Below are positions 50,513-60,081 of a stretch of 64,000 bases of DNA, in pieces; position 1 is the stretch's first letter, and every line of letters begins with the position of its first letter. This stretch comes from Azoarcus_F sp048158365 (lineage in GTDB: Bacteria > Pseudomonadota > Gammaproteobacteria > Burkholderiales > Rhodocyclaceae). The translations under genes and the position numbers were made by a program. The DNA is taken from the NCBI GenBank assembly GCA_048158365.1, contig JBLLNL010000005.1, one strand, 5' to 3'. The notes beneath the pieces are model-generated. The model saw only the letters and a program-made list of their open reading frames with translations, made no database searches and had not been told where the DNA came from.

Positions 50513-52693
50513 ATGAGTGCACCGACTGGCACCGAAGCACCCCATAAATGGCGTTTTTTCCGCTCCGGCGGGTTCGATCAGGTACGCATCGACACGGTCG
50601 ACGACCTGCGTCATCTGGGCGAGCTCGATCAGAAGCTGTGGTCGGTGCTGGCCTGCCCGACCTCCGGTCTGGAGTTCGATACCCGCACGCTGGAACTGCT
50701 CGACGCCGACGGTGACGGACGCATCCGTGCGCCCGAGATCATCGCCGCGGTGCGCTGGGTGTGCACGGTGCTGAAGGATCCCGGGGTGCTGTTCCAGGAA
50801 TCGGAAGGCTTGCCGCTGGCTGCGATCGCGGACGACTGCCCCGAGGGTGCGAAGCTGCTTGCGAGCGCCAGTCGGATCCTCGCCTATGTAGACAAGCCGG
50901 ATGCGGATGCGATCTCGGTGGCCGATGTCGGCGATACGACCCGCCTGTTCGCACCCGATCACTTCAACGGGGACGGGATCGTGACGGTGGAACTCGCGGG
51001 TGACGAGCGAATCGCGAAGGCGATCGGGCATATCATCGAGACGCTCGGATCCGAAACCGACCGCAGCGGCGAGCCGGGCATCGACCAGGCACGGCTGGAC
51101 GCCTTTTTTGAGCAGGCGAAGGCGCTGGTGGAGTGGAATGCGAAGGCCGCGGCTGCGGCCGACCTGATCCTGCCGCTGGGCGATGCGACCGCCGTCGCGG
51201 CCGACGTGTTCGAGACGGTGCGCGAAAAGGTGGATGACTATTTCACCCGCTGTCGACTGGCGGCCTTCGATGAGCGTGCTGCGGCGGCGCTCAATCCGAC
51301 GGATGAGGCCTATGCCGATCTGACCGAGCAGTCGCTGGATGCGGCCAGCGACGGCATCGCCGCGCTGCCGCTGGGACTGGTCGCCGCCGACCGTCCGCTG
51401 CCGCTGGTCGAAGGGGTGAACCCGGGCTGGACCGAACGGATCGGCCGCTTGCGCGACGACGTGATCGAGCCGGTTCTGGGCGAGCGCTCGGTGCTGTCGT
51501 TTGCCGAATGGCAGGATCTGTCGGCGCGTTTCGCAGCCTACCGGGCATGGAGCGCCGAGAAGCCGGCCTCGCCGGTGGCCGCGGTCGCGCTCGAGGATCT
51601 GCGTGTGATGCTCGAGGACGACACGCACGGCGCGCTGGCCGAACTGATCGCGCGCGACAAGGCGGCCGAAACCGCGGCCGAGCATGTCGAGGCGGTGGAG
51701 CGGCTGACCCGCTACCAGCGCGACCTGGTCACGCTGCTGCGCAATTTCGTGTCGCTGTCCGATTTCTACAGCGCGCGCAAGAAGGCGATCTTTCAGGCCG
51801 GCACGCTGTATCTCGACCAGCGCAGCTGCGACCTGTGCCTGCGCGTCGCCGACATGGACCGCCATGCTTCGCTCGCGCCGCTGTCGGGAACCTATCTGGT
51901 GTACTGCAACTGCACTCGGCAGGGTGAAACACCGATGACGATCGTCGCGGCGATGACCGGCGGTGATGCGGACGAGATGATGGTGCCCGGTCGCAACGGG
52001 GTGTTCTACGACCGTCAGGGCCGCGACTGGACCGCCAATGTGCTCCGGGTGGTCGAGAACCCAATCAGCGTAAGGCAGGCCTTCTGGTCGCCATACAAGC
52101 GCATCGGCCGCATGATCAACGAGCAGATCGAGAAGTTCGCCGCATCCAAGGACAAGGCGATCGAGGAGCGTTCGGCCGCAGGAATTGCCGAGACCGCGGA
52201 GAAGGCGGGTGCGGGTACGCCGCCGGCCGCGCCGCAGGCCTTCGACATCGCCAAGTTCGCCGGTATCTTTGCCGCGATCGGCCTGGCGCTGGGTGCGATT
52301 GGCACCGCGCTCGCGGCCATCGTCGCGGGTCTGCTGTCGCTGCCCGTGTGGCAGCTGCCGCTGGTGATCGCCGGCGTGATGCTGCTGATCTCCGGCCCGT
52401 CGATGCTGCTTGCGTGGCTCAAGCTGAGCCAGCGCAATCTCGGCCCCCTGCTCGATGCAAACGGCTGGGCGGTCAACACCCGCGCGCGGATCAACATCCC
52501 GTTCGGTGGCGCACTGACCGGCACTGCCAACCTGCCACCCGGATCGGTCCGCTCGCTGGACGACCCCTATGCCGAGAAGAAGACCCCGTGGAAGACCTAT
52601 CTGGTGCTGATCCTGCTGGTCGGGATCGTCTTGTGGCTGTGGTGGGCGGATCTGCTGCCGATACCGTCGTTGCAGTCTTTGTCGGGAATGTGA
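50513..52693 (+). CDS. Large EF-hand-containing membrane protein, function unknown
   Basis: The 726-aa product begins MSAPTGTEAPHKWRFFRSGG. An EF-hand loop DADGDGRIRAPE (D64-E75) matches the canonical DxDxDG...E pattern. A degenerate second loop (FNGDGIVTVE) follows near 155. The middle is helical and Ala-rich. Two hydrophobic hairpins (about 576-640) and a last TM (about 695-716) place the C-terminus in the membrane. The CxxC in RSCDLCLRVAD (about 439-449) is notable. No catalytic domain was recognised. Homologues of this size occur as hypothetical proteins. Confidence 0.65.
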   Translation: MSAPTGTEAPHKWRFFRSGGFDQVRIDTVDDLRHLGELDQKLWSVLACPTSGLEFDTRTLELLDADGDGRIRAPEIIAAVRWVCTVLKDPGVLFQESEGLPLAAIADDCPEGAKLLASASRILAYVDKPDADAISVADVGDTTRLFAPDHFNGDGIVTVELAGDERIAKAIGHIIETLGSETDRSGEPGIDQARLDAFFEQAKALVEWNAKAAAAADLILPLGDATAVAADVFETVREKVDDYFTRCRLAAFDERAAAALNPTDEAYADLTEQSLDAASDGIAALPLGLVAADRPLPLVEGVNPGWTERIGRLRDDVIEPVLGERSVLSFAEWQDLSARFAAYRAWSAEKPASPVAAVALEDLRVMLEDDTHGALAELIARDKAAETAAEHVEAVERLTRYQRDLVTLLRNFVSLSDFYSARKKAIFQAGTLYLDQRSCDLCLRVADMDRHASLAPLSGTYLVYCNCTRQGETPMTIVAAMTGGDADEMMVPGRNGVFYDRQGRDWTANVLRVVENPISVRQAFWSPYKRIGRMINEQIEKFAASKDKAIEERSAAGIAETAEKAGAGTPPAAPQAFDIAKFAGIFAAIGLALGAIGTALAAIVAGLLSLPVWQLPLVIAGVMLLISGPSMLLAWLKLSQRNLGPLLDANGWAVNTRARINIPFGGALTGTANLPPGSVRSLDDPYAEKKTPWKTYLVLILLVGIVLWLWWADLLPIPSLQSLSGM

Positions 52694-52765
52694 GCTTGGC
52701 TGGATGCGCAGACAGGATCATTGCGGTACGAACCGCATTCGACGTCATATCAATGGACATGCCAG

Positions 52766-53002
52766 ATGCCCAAGTGGACCCTCAAAGTCGCCTTCATCGT
52801 CTTTCACATCTTTCAGTACCTGGTGACCTGGAACGCGGGCCTGGCCGTTTCCAGCGTTGTCGCGGCCCTGCTGCTTGGGGCTCAGGTGCTGCCGCGCGAG
52901 CATTTCGAGAAGACCTTCCGCGCCAATCCGATGCGGGTCAGTCAGTTCGGCAGCCTGGTGTGGATGGCGGTGGCCTTTCTTGAGATGACGATTCGGGGCT
53001 GA
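52766..53002 (+). CDS. Small two-TM hypothetical protein
   Basis: From ATG 52766 the product is 78 aa (MPKWTLKVAFIVFHIFQYLV start), with two or three hydrophobic helices (about 7-22, 24-36 and 62-75). It follows the EF-hand gene by 72 nt in the same direction, so they may form an operon. The function is unknown. Confidence 0.55.
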   Translation: MPKWTLKVAFIVFHIFQYLVTWNAGLAVSSVVAALLLGAQVLPREHFEKTFRANPMRVSQFGSLVWMAVAFLEMTIRG

Positions 53003-53036
53003 ACGCGGGCAAGTGCGCCTGATCGGCGCGCGGGTG

Positions 53037-53996
53037 TCAGGCCCCTGACCCGGGGTCGACTCCGGGCAGGACGCACAGCATCTCGAACAGCAGGTTCGCG
53101 GCAATGAGCGCGGTGTTGCCGGAAGGGTCGTAAGGCGGTGACACCTCGACCAGGTCCGCACCGACGATCGCGAGGCCGGCGCAGCCGCGGATGATCTCGA
53201 GCGCCTGTGGCGTGGTCAGGCCCGCGATCTCAGGGGTGCCGGTTCCGGGTGCAAAGGCCGGATCGAGGCCGTCGATGTCGAAGCTCAGGTAGACGGGGCC
53301 GCCCAGCAGCGCGGGCCGCAGCTCGGCCATCAAAGGTGCAAGCGAACGGTACCAGCACTGCTCGGCCGGCAAGATGCGCACGCCGCGCTCGCGCGCCCAG
53401 TCGAAGTCGCTGGTCGCATAACCACTGCCGCGCAGGCCGATCTGGACCATGCGGGCGGGGTCGATCAGGCCCTCCTCGATCGCCCGCCGGAAGGGTGTGC
53501 CATGCGTGACCGGCTCGCCGAACATGTGCTCGTTCATGTCGGCATGCGCGTCGACATGCACCACGCCGAGCGGCCCGTGAAGCCGTCGCATCGCCCGCAG
53601 GACCGGCAGACTCAGCGTGTGGTCGCCGCCGAGCGTGAGCGGGATGCAGCCGGTCGCGACAATCTCGTCATAGGCTGCCTCGATGATGCGCACGCTGTCG
53701 GCGAGGTTGAAGGTGTTGATCGCGACGTCGCCGATGTCGGCGACCTGCAGGGCGTCGAACGGCGCGGCGCCGGTGGCCATGTTGCACGGTCGCAGCAGTG
53801 CGGACTCGGCCCGGATCTGGCGCGGACCGTAGCGCGCGCCGCTGCGATTGGAGGTGCCGATGTCGAGCGGCACGCCGACGAAGCAGGCATCCAGGCCGGA
53901 TGCGTCGTCCCGGATCGGCAGGCGCATCATGCTCGCATGGCCGGCGAAGCGCGGCATGCGATTGCCGCCCAGGGGCTGATTGTGGCTTGGCTCCAT
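53037..53996 (-). CDS. Ureohydrolase (agmatinase / guanidinobutyrase family)
   Basis: From ATG 53996 (GGAG 9 nt upstream) the product is 319 aa. Mn2+ ligands are GGDHTLSLP (H126), HVDAHADM (D149, H151, D153) and SFDIDGLDPAFAP. The enzyme hydrolyses a guanidino compound to urea plus an amine. Its position next to DavB- and DavA-type genes suggests 4-guanidinobutyrate as substrate (product 4-aminobutyrate). Agmatine and other guanidines are alternatives. Confidence 0.82.
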   Translation of the reverse strand: MEPSHNQPLGGNRMPRFAGHASMMRLPIRDDASGLDACFVGVPLDIGTSNRSGARYGPRQIRAESALLRPCNMATGAAPFDALQVADIGDVAINTFNLADSVRIIEAAYDEIVATGCIPLTLGGDHTLSLPVLRAMRRLHGPLGVVHVDAHADMNEHMFGEPVTHGTPFRRAIEEGLIDPARMVQIGLRGSGYATSDFDWARERGVRILPAEQCWYRSLAPLMAELRPALLGGPVYLSFDIDGLDPAFAPGTGTPEIAGLTTPQALEIIRGCAGLAIVGADLVEVSPPYDPSGNTALIAANLLFEMLCVLPGVDPGSGA

Positions 53997-54148
53997 TTTG
54001 CGGATCTCCACTGGTGCTGCCGACGGCGCCCGAGGGCCGGGAATCGGGTCGGGACATCGGTGTAAAAGTGGACAGTCCCGGGCGCTGCGAATTCAGCGTG
54101 CTGCCCTGCCGGTACCGCCGCGGTGGGACCTGGCCGGGCGGTCCGCGC

Positions 54149-55831
54149 TCAGTCCGGCAGCGACAGCGGCGCGAGTGTGTCGAAGCGGTCGCCGGGGCCG
54201 GGATTGTCCGCGTGGGTCCGTCCACCCAGATGATGGACGATGCCCCATACCGCATTCAGCGCGGTGCTGACCGCCCCTTCCACCCAGCCCGGAATCCAGC
54301 CGACATCGTCGCCGGCGAGGAAGATGCCACGCTCGGCCGGCGGCAGGCGATCCTGCATGAAATGGCAGAACATGCGGTGGTTGTAGCGGTAATGGCCAGG
54401 TAAGGCGCCCTTGAAGGCACCCAGGAAATTGGGGTCGTCCTCCCACGACACGGTTATCGGATCGCCGACGATGTGCCGTGCCAGATCGACGTCCGGGTAG
54501 ATCCTGGCGAGCGTCTCGAGCGCGAGGCCGACCCGCTGGTCGACGCCGAGCGGCAACATCTTGAGCGCGTCGCTCATCCATGAATAGGACAGGCAGATCA
54601 CGCCCGGACGGTCGTCGCCGAGGTCGAACAGGTAGGTGCCGCGGGTCACGCGATCGGTCAGTGTCATGCTCATGCGGTCGCGCCCGGTCGCGGCGTCGTG
54701 TTCCTTCCAGAATGGACGGTCGACCATGACGAAGGTCTTGGCCGACTGCATGTAGCGGGTGCGATCGAGCGCCATCCACAGCTTCTGCGAGAACAGGCTT
54801 TCGTCGGTGCGGATGTGGGTGGTCAGCAGCCAGCTCTGGCACGTGACCAGCACCGCCTCATAGCGTCGGCGGTCGCCCCAGCGGTCGACCACGTCGATGC
54901 CGCGTCCGTCGGCGTGGCGTTCCAGGCGCGCCACGCCCGGCCGGGTCGCGCCGCCGTGCAGGCCTTCGAGCGAGGTGCCACCCGGCCAGTGCGCCAGTAT
55001 GGGTGGGCGTTCGCGCCACAGGCGGCGTGGCACCTGCTCGACGCCGCCGACGATGAAGTGCTGGTCCTCCTCGCAGTTGGTGAACACCACCCGCAGGATC
55101 TCGAGCATCGAGTTCGGAAAATCGGTATCCCAGCCGCCGGTGCCGAAGCCGACCTGGCCGAAGACCTCGAGATGGCGGAAGGAATGCTTTCGGAATGCGG
55201 CGGAGGTCGCGAGGAAGTCGTAGAAGCTGCGGTTGTCCCACTGCGGGACCAGCGTGTTCCAGATCTGCTTCACCGTGGTGGCATCGCGATTGCGGATTGC
55301 GGTCTGCATCGCGCTGAACGAGGCTTCCTGCTCGAGCGCCTCGCGCCATGCCTGGCCGACTTCGTGCAGCAGTGCCGGCAGGTCGGCACCCGACTCGACG
55401 TAATGCGGCTGCCCTTCTAGGTCGATCACCGTGCTCGGGGTGTCCGGTGCGAGCGGATTCGGAAACGGGCAGGTGTCCAGGCCGAACCGATCGACGTAAT
55501 GATAGAAGGCAGTGGAGGCGCGTGGAAAACGCATGCCGCCGAGTTCGGCGACGATATCCTCGGCGCATTTGAAGGGTTCCGACTGCAGCCGGCCGCCTAT
55601 CCGGCGGGACTCGTAGATCACCGGCCTGAGGCCGAGTTTCATCAGTTCGAACGCGGCGGTCATGCCGGCCATGCCGGCGCCGATGATTGCGACCTCGGTG
55701 CCGTGCTGGTCTGCCGGCACGCTTCCGAGCCCGGCCGCATGGCCCAGCCAGTCGTCGTACGCGAACGGAAAGTCCGGCCCGAAGATCGTGACCGGACGTT
55801 CGTCGTCGGGGCCCGGCCGCGGCGGCGTCAT
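54149..55831 (-). CDS. DavB-type L-lysine/L-arginine 2-monooxygenase
   Basis: From ATG 55831 the product is 560 aa. It is coupled to the amidase gene upstream by ATGA. The N-terminus VTIFGPDFPFAYDDWLGHAA leads to the FAD-binding VAIIGAGMAG motif and YESRRIGGRL. The FAD monooxygenase converts a basic amino acid to the amide with loss of CO2 (lysine to 5-aminovaleramide, or arginine to 4-guanidinobutanamide). FGQVGFGTGGWDTDFPNSML and the end GIFLAGDDVGWIPGWVEGAV are strongly DavB-like. Specificity for lysine or arginine cannot be fixed by eye. Confidence 0.88.
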   Translation of the reverse strand: MTPPRPGPDDERPVTIFGPDFPFAYDDWLGHAAGLGSVPADQHGTEVAIIGAGMAGMTAAFELMKLGLRPVIYESRRIGGRLQSEPFKCAEDIVAELGGMRFPRASTAFYHYVDRFGLDTCPFPNPLAPDTPSTVIDLEGQPHYVESGADLPALLHEVGQAWREALEQEASFSAMQTAIRNRDATTVKQIWNTLVPQWDNRSFYDFLATSAAFRKHSFRHLEVFGQVGFGTGGWDTDFPNSMLEILRVVFTNCEEDQHFIVGGVEQVPRRLWRERPPILAHWPGGTSLEGLHGGATRPGVARLERHADGRGIDVVDRWGDRRRYEAVLVTCQSWLLTTHIRTDESLFSQKLWMALDRTRYMQSAKTFVMVDRPFWKEHDAATGRDRMSMTLTDRVTRGTYLFDLGDDRPGVICLSYSWMSDALKMLPLGVDQRVGLALETLARIYPDVDLARHIVGDPITVSWEDDPNFLGAFKGALPGHYRYNHRMFCHFMQDRLPPAERGIFLAGDDVGWIPGWVEGAVSTALNAVWGIVHHLGGRTHADNPGPGDRFDTLAPLSLPD

Positions 55832-56634
55832 CGGTCTGTGTTCGCGAGATCCGCGTATAGCTCGGGGCGGCGATCGCGCAGAAAGGTGTTCAGGCGGCGT
55901 GAGTCGGCAAGGCATTGCTTGTCCAGCGTGGCGACGATGAGGTCCTCGCCGTCGCCGGCACGCGCGAGGTCGCTGCCGTCCGGTGCGACGATGCTGCTCA
56001 GTCCGGTGTAGTCGAAGTCGCGTTCGCGGCCGCAGCGGTTGGCATACGCGACGAACACCTGGTTTTCGAATGCGCGGGCGGCGACCAGGGTCTGCGGCAC
56101 GAACGCGTACGGGTGCATCTGCGCGGTCGGCACCGCGATCAGCTCCGCGCCAGCCAGTGCGAGCAGGCGCGCGTTTTCGGCAAACTCGAGGTCGTAGCAG
56201 ATGAGCACGCCGACGCGCAGCCCATCGATGTCGACGATCGGCGAGTGGCTGTCGCCGGCACTGAAGCAGGAGCGATCGACCGTGCCGAACAAATGCGTCT
56301 TGCGGTAGTTCATGCATTGGTTGCCGCTTGAATCGACCAGACGTGCAGCGTTGAACACCTCGCCGCCCGCGCGCTCCGGGTATCCGTACAGAATCGCGAC
56401 GCCGGTGTCACGGGCGATCGCGTCGATACGGTGTGTGGACGCGCCGTCAGCAGGCTCGGCGAGGCGATTCACGCTCTCGCGGCCGATGTGGTACCCGGTC
56501 AGGAACATCTCCGGCATGATCAGCAGCTGCACCGCCTGGGTCGCGGCATGCGCGGCGGCATCGGCGAGCAGATCGAGATTCGGCTCGACCCCGCCGGACC
56601 TTCCGGCGGTCTGACAGATCGCGATCTTCATCAT
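55828..56634 (-). CDS. DavA-type carbon-nitrogen hydrolase (omega-amino/guanidino amidase)
   Basis: The product is 268 aa (MMKIAICQTAGRSGG start, GAGGGGG box; MKIAI at the second Met is also possible). The nitrilase-superfamily triad is Glu41 (IMPEMFLTGY), Lys111 (NYRKTHLFG) and Cys145 (LICYDLEF), numbered from the second Met. DavA hydrolyses 5-aminovaleramide to 5-aminovalerate; close relatives take 4-guanidinobutanamide. It overlaps davB by the ATGA motif, so the two steps are translationally coupled. Confidence 0.86.
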   Translation of the reverse strand: MMKIAICQTAGRSGGVEPNLDLLADAAAHAATQAVQLLIMPEMFLTGYHIGRESVNRLAEPADGASTHRIDAIARDTGVAILYGYPERAGGEVFNAARLVDSSGNQCMNYRKTHLFGTVDRSCFSAGDSHSPIVDIDGLRVGVLICYDLEFAENARLLALAGAELIAVPTAQMHPYAFVPQTLVAARAFENQVFVAYANRCGRERDFDYTGLSSIVAPDGSDLARAGDGEDLIVATLDKQCLADSRRLNTFLRDRRPELYADLANTDR

Positions 56635-56861
56635 GGCCCCCTCTACTGCGCTGGATCGATGCCAGTATTGCATTGAAAGCGCCGGCTCGAAAGGCTTGTG
56701 CCGCGAGATCCGGTGGCGGTCGGGTCCGATGAATTCGTCACCAGGCAATCTTCGAAGGAAGCGGGCGTTGCGGTTAGGATACGAACCTGACGGCAATGGT
56801 CACCGGGCGGCTCGGTCTGTCCGGGTGCTTCGATCAACGGCACTGTGAAGAGAACCTGCGA

Positions 56862-58382
56862 GTGAATGCATTCGAACCCGCGCCCACGCGCGCCAACCCC
56901 ACGCTGGCTCGTATCCGCAAGGCGCTCAGCGCGGGCTATCCGCTGGTCTATGTGCGATGTCATGAGGAGGACCGACTCGAGCGCATGCTGAACGGGCTCG
57001 CCGACGCGCATTTCGGGTCGGTCCGGCCGGTGGTGAGCTGGTCGCTGACCGACGGGTTCGGTGATCGGGCGGCCGAAGCCCGTCCGGATCCGCTCGAGGC
57101 GCTGCGCCAGATCGCGCAGGGCGGGCAGGAGGCGTTCTATCTGTTGAAGGACTTTCCGCTGCTGCTGGCCGGCCGGCCGGAGCTGGTGCGCGGCCTGCGC
57201 GACCTCTATCGCTCGCTGCTCGGCAGCCGGCGCTGCGTGTTCCTGTCCTGCTCCGAGCTGTGCATTCCGGATGCGCTGTCGCGGCAGGTGTTCCTGGTCG
57301 AGCTCGGCGCACCGGACCAAGCGGAGATTCTGGCCGAGCTGAAGGATCTGGGCGCTGTTGGCGACGCCTGCAGTACGCTCACCGACGGCTGGTTCGCTCA
57401 GGTCGCGGCATCGATGAAGGGCATGATGCTCAACGAAGTCCGGCATCTGATGCGGCGGCTGGTGGCCGAACGCCGGCTCGACATCGATGTCGCGCTGACC
57501 GAGGTGCGCGAGGAAAAGGCTGCGGCGCTGATGCGCGAAGCCTGCCTGAAGTACATCGCGAGCACGGTGGACATCGATCAGGTCGGCGGGCTCGAGAATT
57601 TGAAGGACTGGGTGTTGAGCCGGCGCAGCTTCTTTACCGGGGAGGACGTGGCCGCCGGCGTGCCCTTGCCGTCGGGCGTGCTGTTCATGGGGGTCAGCGG
57701 CTGCGGCAAGAGCATGGCGGCCAAGGTCATCGCGAGCGCGTGGAAGCTGCCGCTGGTGCGCCTGGACATGAACCTGGTGCTGTCCGGCGCGTTCGGTTCA
57801 CCGGAATACGCGTTCGACCATGCGCTACAGGTGGCCGAGCAGATCGCGCCGATGGTGCTGTGGATAGACGAGATGGAGAACAGCTTCGGTTACGACTCGG
57901 ATCTGCGGGGCGGCAACAACCCGAACATCTTCTCGAGCTTCCTGACCTGGATGCAGGAGAAGCCGGCTGGCGTGTTCGTCGTCGCGACCGCGAACCGGAT
58001 CGAGAAACTGCCGGCCGAGGTGATCCGCAAGGGCCGCTTCGACCAGCTGTTCTTCCTCGACCTGCCGACCGAGGCGGAGCGCACCCGCATCATCGACATC
58101 CATCTGCGCGCGGCGGGCGCCGATCCGGCCGCCTTCAACCTGAAAACGCTGTCGGTGGTGACCAGGAACTGGAGCGGGGCCGAGATCGAACAGGCGATCA
58201 AGGCCGCGGTCGTGCATGCGTGGCAGGAGCAGCGCGCGTTCAACGAGCGCGACGTGCTGTGGAGCACGTCCCGCATCGTGCCGCTGTCGCACACGATGGC
58301 CGAGCAGATCAAGGCCTTGCGCAACTGGTCGCAGGAGCGGGCGACACCGGCGTCGCGCAAGGCGGTCGCGGGCGCCGAATAG
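56862..58382 (+). CDS. AAA ATPase, Ycf46-like
   Basis: From GTG 56862 the product is 506 aa; an in-frame ATG at 56796 would add 22 residues. A non-catalytic N-terminal half precedes an AAA domain with Walker A GVSGCGKSMAAK, Walker B VLWIDEMEN and the arginine-finger region RKGRFDQLFF. The layout is that of chloroplast Ycf46 and its bacterial homologues, function unknown. It is divergent from the amidase gene and convergent with the lipoprotein gene at 58404. Confidence 0.85.
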   Translation: MNAFEPAPTRANPTLARIRKALSAGYPLVYVRCHEEDRLERMLNGLADAHFGSVRPVVSWSLTDGFGDRAAEARPDPLEALRQIAQGGQEAFYLLKDFPLLLAGRPELVRGLRDLYRSLLGSRRCVFLSCSELCIPDALSRQVFLVELGAPDQAEILAELKDLGAVGDACSTLTDGWFAQVAASMKGMMLNEVRHLMRRLVAERRLDIDVALTEVREEKAAALMREACLKYIASTVDIDQVGGLENLKDWVLSRRSFFTGEDVAAGVPLPSGVLFMGVSGCGKSMAAKVIASAWKLPLVRLDMNLVLSGAFGSPEYAFDHALQVAEQIAPMVLWIDEMENSFGYDSDLRGGNNPNIFSSFLTWMQEKPAGVFVVATANRIEKLPAEVIRKGRFDQLFFLDLPTEAERTRIIDIHLRAAGADPAAFNLKTLSVVTRNWSGAEIEQAIKAAVVHAWQEQRAFNERDVLWSTSRIVPLSHTMAEQIKALRNWSQERATPASRKAVAGAE

Positions 58383-58403
58383 TGCGCTCGCCGAAGGCCG
58401 CGT

Positions 58404-58751
58404 TCAGCGCACCGGCTCGAAGGGTTCGATGCTGATGATGGCGATCCGCCGCCCGCGATCGCGCGCATACGTGAAGCGCCCGACGATGCTGGCTTCCCGC
58501 CCCAGGTGCGGTGCGATCTGCTCGGGTGGCATCAGGCCGACGCGGTTGATGTGAGCGTCCTCCAGCCAGTAATGGCGGGGATCGTCGAAGCCGCGCACGG
58601 TGCCGCGGGTGCGCACATCGCGCCCGTCGTAGGCCTGCGGGTTGGCAGCGAGTTCGGCCAGCGTGACGTCGGACACGCCGTCGCTGTCACACGCAACGAT
58701 GGTCAGCATCGCGGCGAGTCCGGTCAGCAGCAGGCGCGACAGCGTGTTCAA
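58404..58751 (-). CDS. Small lipoprotein with OB-fold-like region
   Basis: The TTG start at 58751 gives 115 aa with a lipobox (TIVAC, Cys21). ELAANPQAYDGRDVRTRGTV, then YWLEDAHINRVGL, resembles bacterial OB-fold-like domains. The start is uncertain because no ATG fits a signal peptide; the TTG places a normal one. It is convergent with the AAA gene. The role is unknown. Confidence 0.55.
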   Translation of the reverse strand: MNTLSRLLLTGLAAMLTIVACDSDGVSDVTLAELAANPQAYDGRDVRTRGTVRGFDDPRHYWLEDAHINRVGLMPPEQIAPHLGREASIVGRFTYARDRGRRIAIISIEPFEPVR

Positions 58752-58941
58752 GGGCGTGTCCAGCGAAGCGAAGTCGATTCGTGACGGGAGTGGGCCCGAA
58801 TTGCGGCTCCGGGTGACATTTTCGGCGTGTGAGCGGCGTTCGGCAAGGCGGATGTCAGGGCGCGCAGCGTGAATCGATTCGGTATAGTGCCGAGCCAGTC
58901 CCCGTGTTTCCGAACCCCTCTCGATCGACAGGCTTGATCCG

Positions 58942-60081
58942 ATGCCCAGATTCCTGCATACCGCCGACTGGCAGATCGGCAAATTGTTCGGCCAGTTCGA
59001 ATCCGACGAGGCCGCGCTGCTGGCCGAGGAGCGTTTTGCCGCGGTCGAGCGGCTGGCCCAGCTTGCCGCGGTGCAGGGCGTGGATGCGGTGCTGGTGGCC
59101 GGGGACGTATTCGATGCGCAGACGGTGGCCGATCGCACCATTCATCGGCTGTTCCATGCGATGGCCGGCTTCGGCGGGCGGTGGCTGATGATTCCGGGCA
59201 ATCACGACGCGGCGCTGGCCGAATCGGTGTGGACCCGCGCCGAGCGGCTGAAGGCCATTCCGGCCAATGTGACCGTGTGCCTGCGCGCGCAACCGCTGCT
59301 GCTGGAGTCGGCCCGCGTGGCGGTGTTGCCCGCGCCGCTGACCCAGCGCAACACCCATGTGGATCTCACCGAATGGTTTGCGGCCGCCGAGACCCCGCCC
59401 GGCTTCATTCGCATTGGACTTGCCCATGGCAGCGTGCAGGGCATTCTCGCCGAGGATATCGACTCGGCCAACCCGATCGCGGCCGGACGCGCCGGCCAAG
59501 CCCGCCTCGACTACCTTGCGCTGGGCGACTGGCACGGCACCCGTCAGGTGGACGACCGGACCTGGTATGCGGGTACGCCGGAGACCGACCGTTTCCGTGC
59601 CAACGACTCTGGCCAGGCGCTGCTGGTCGAACTCGCTGCAGCAGGCGCGCTGCCGACGGTGACCCCGGTGGCGATCGGCCGCTACCGCTGGCAGGCCACC
59701 ACCGTGAGCCTGCAGGTGGCGAGCGATGATGACCTGCTGCTCGCGCGCCTCGCGCAATACGGGCCGGCCGACGTGGTGCAGCTTACGGTCGGCGGCCGCA
59801 GCGATCTGGCCGGCCATCGCCGCCTGACCGATGCGCTCGGCCAGGCAAGGGGCCGCGCGCGCAGCCTGATGGCGGATCTGGGCGCGCTTGAGCTCGAACC
59901 CACGACCGAGGATATAGAGGCGCTCGCCGCCGACGGTTATCTGAACGAAGTCATCGTCGAATTGCAGGCCGCCCAGCACGACGCGGACGCCGGGCGCGCC
60001 GCCACCGCGCGCGACGCGCTGGTGCTGCTCGCCGGCCTGCTCGACGCGCGCCGGCCGGCTGCGAAGGGGGCGACGCAATGA
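58942..60081 (+). CDS. YhaO-like DNA-repair metallophosphoesterase (SbcD family)
   Basis: The 379-aa product starts MPRFLHTADWQIGK (metal ligands in H6 and D9). The remaining phosphoesterase motifs AGDVFDAQTVAD, IPGNHDAAL, GLAHG and LGDWHGTRQ are intact. It overlaps the next gene by ATGA, forming an SbcD/SbcC-like (YhaO/YhaN) pair expected to process DNA ends or other nucleic acids. The C-terminal capping domain is about 100 residues. Confidence 0.87.
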   Translation: MPRFLHTADWQIGKLFGQFESDEAALLAEERFAAVERLAQLAAVQGVDAVLVAGDVFDAQTVADRTIHRLFHAMAGFGGRWLMIPGNHDAALAESVWTRAERLKAIPANVTVCLRAQPLLLESARVAVLPAPLTQRNTHVDLTEWFAAAETPPGFIRIGLAHGSVQGILAEDIDSANPIAAGRAGQARLDYLALGDWHGTRQVDDRTWYAGTPETDRFRANDSGQALLVELAAAGALPTVTPVAIGRYRWQATTVSLQVASDDDLLLARLAQYGPADVVQLTVGGRSDLAGHRRLTDALGQARGRARSLMADLGALELEPTTEDIEALAADGYLNEVIVELQAAQHDADAGRAATARDALVLLAGLLDARRPAAKGATQ

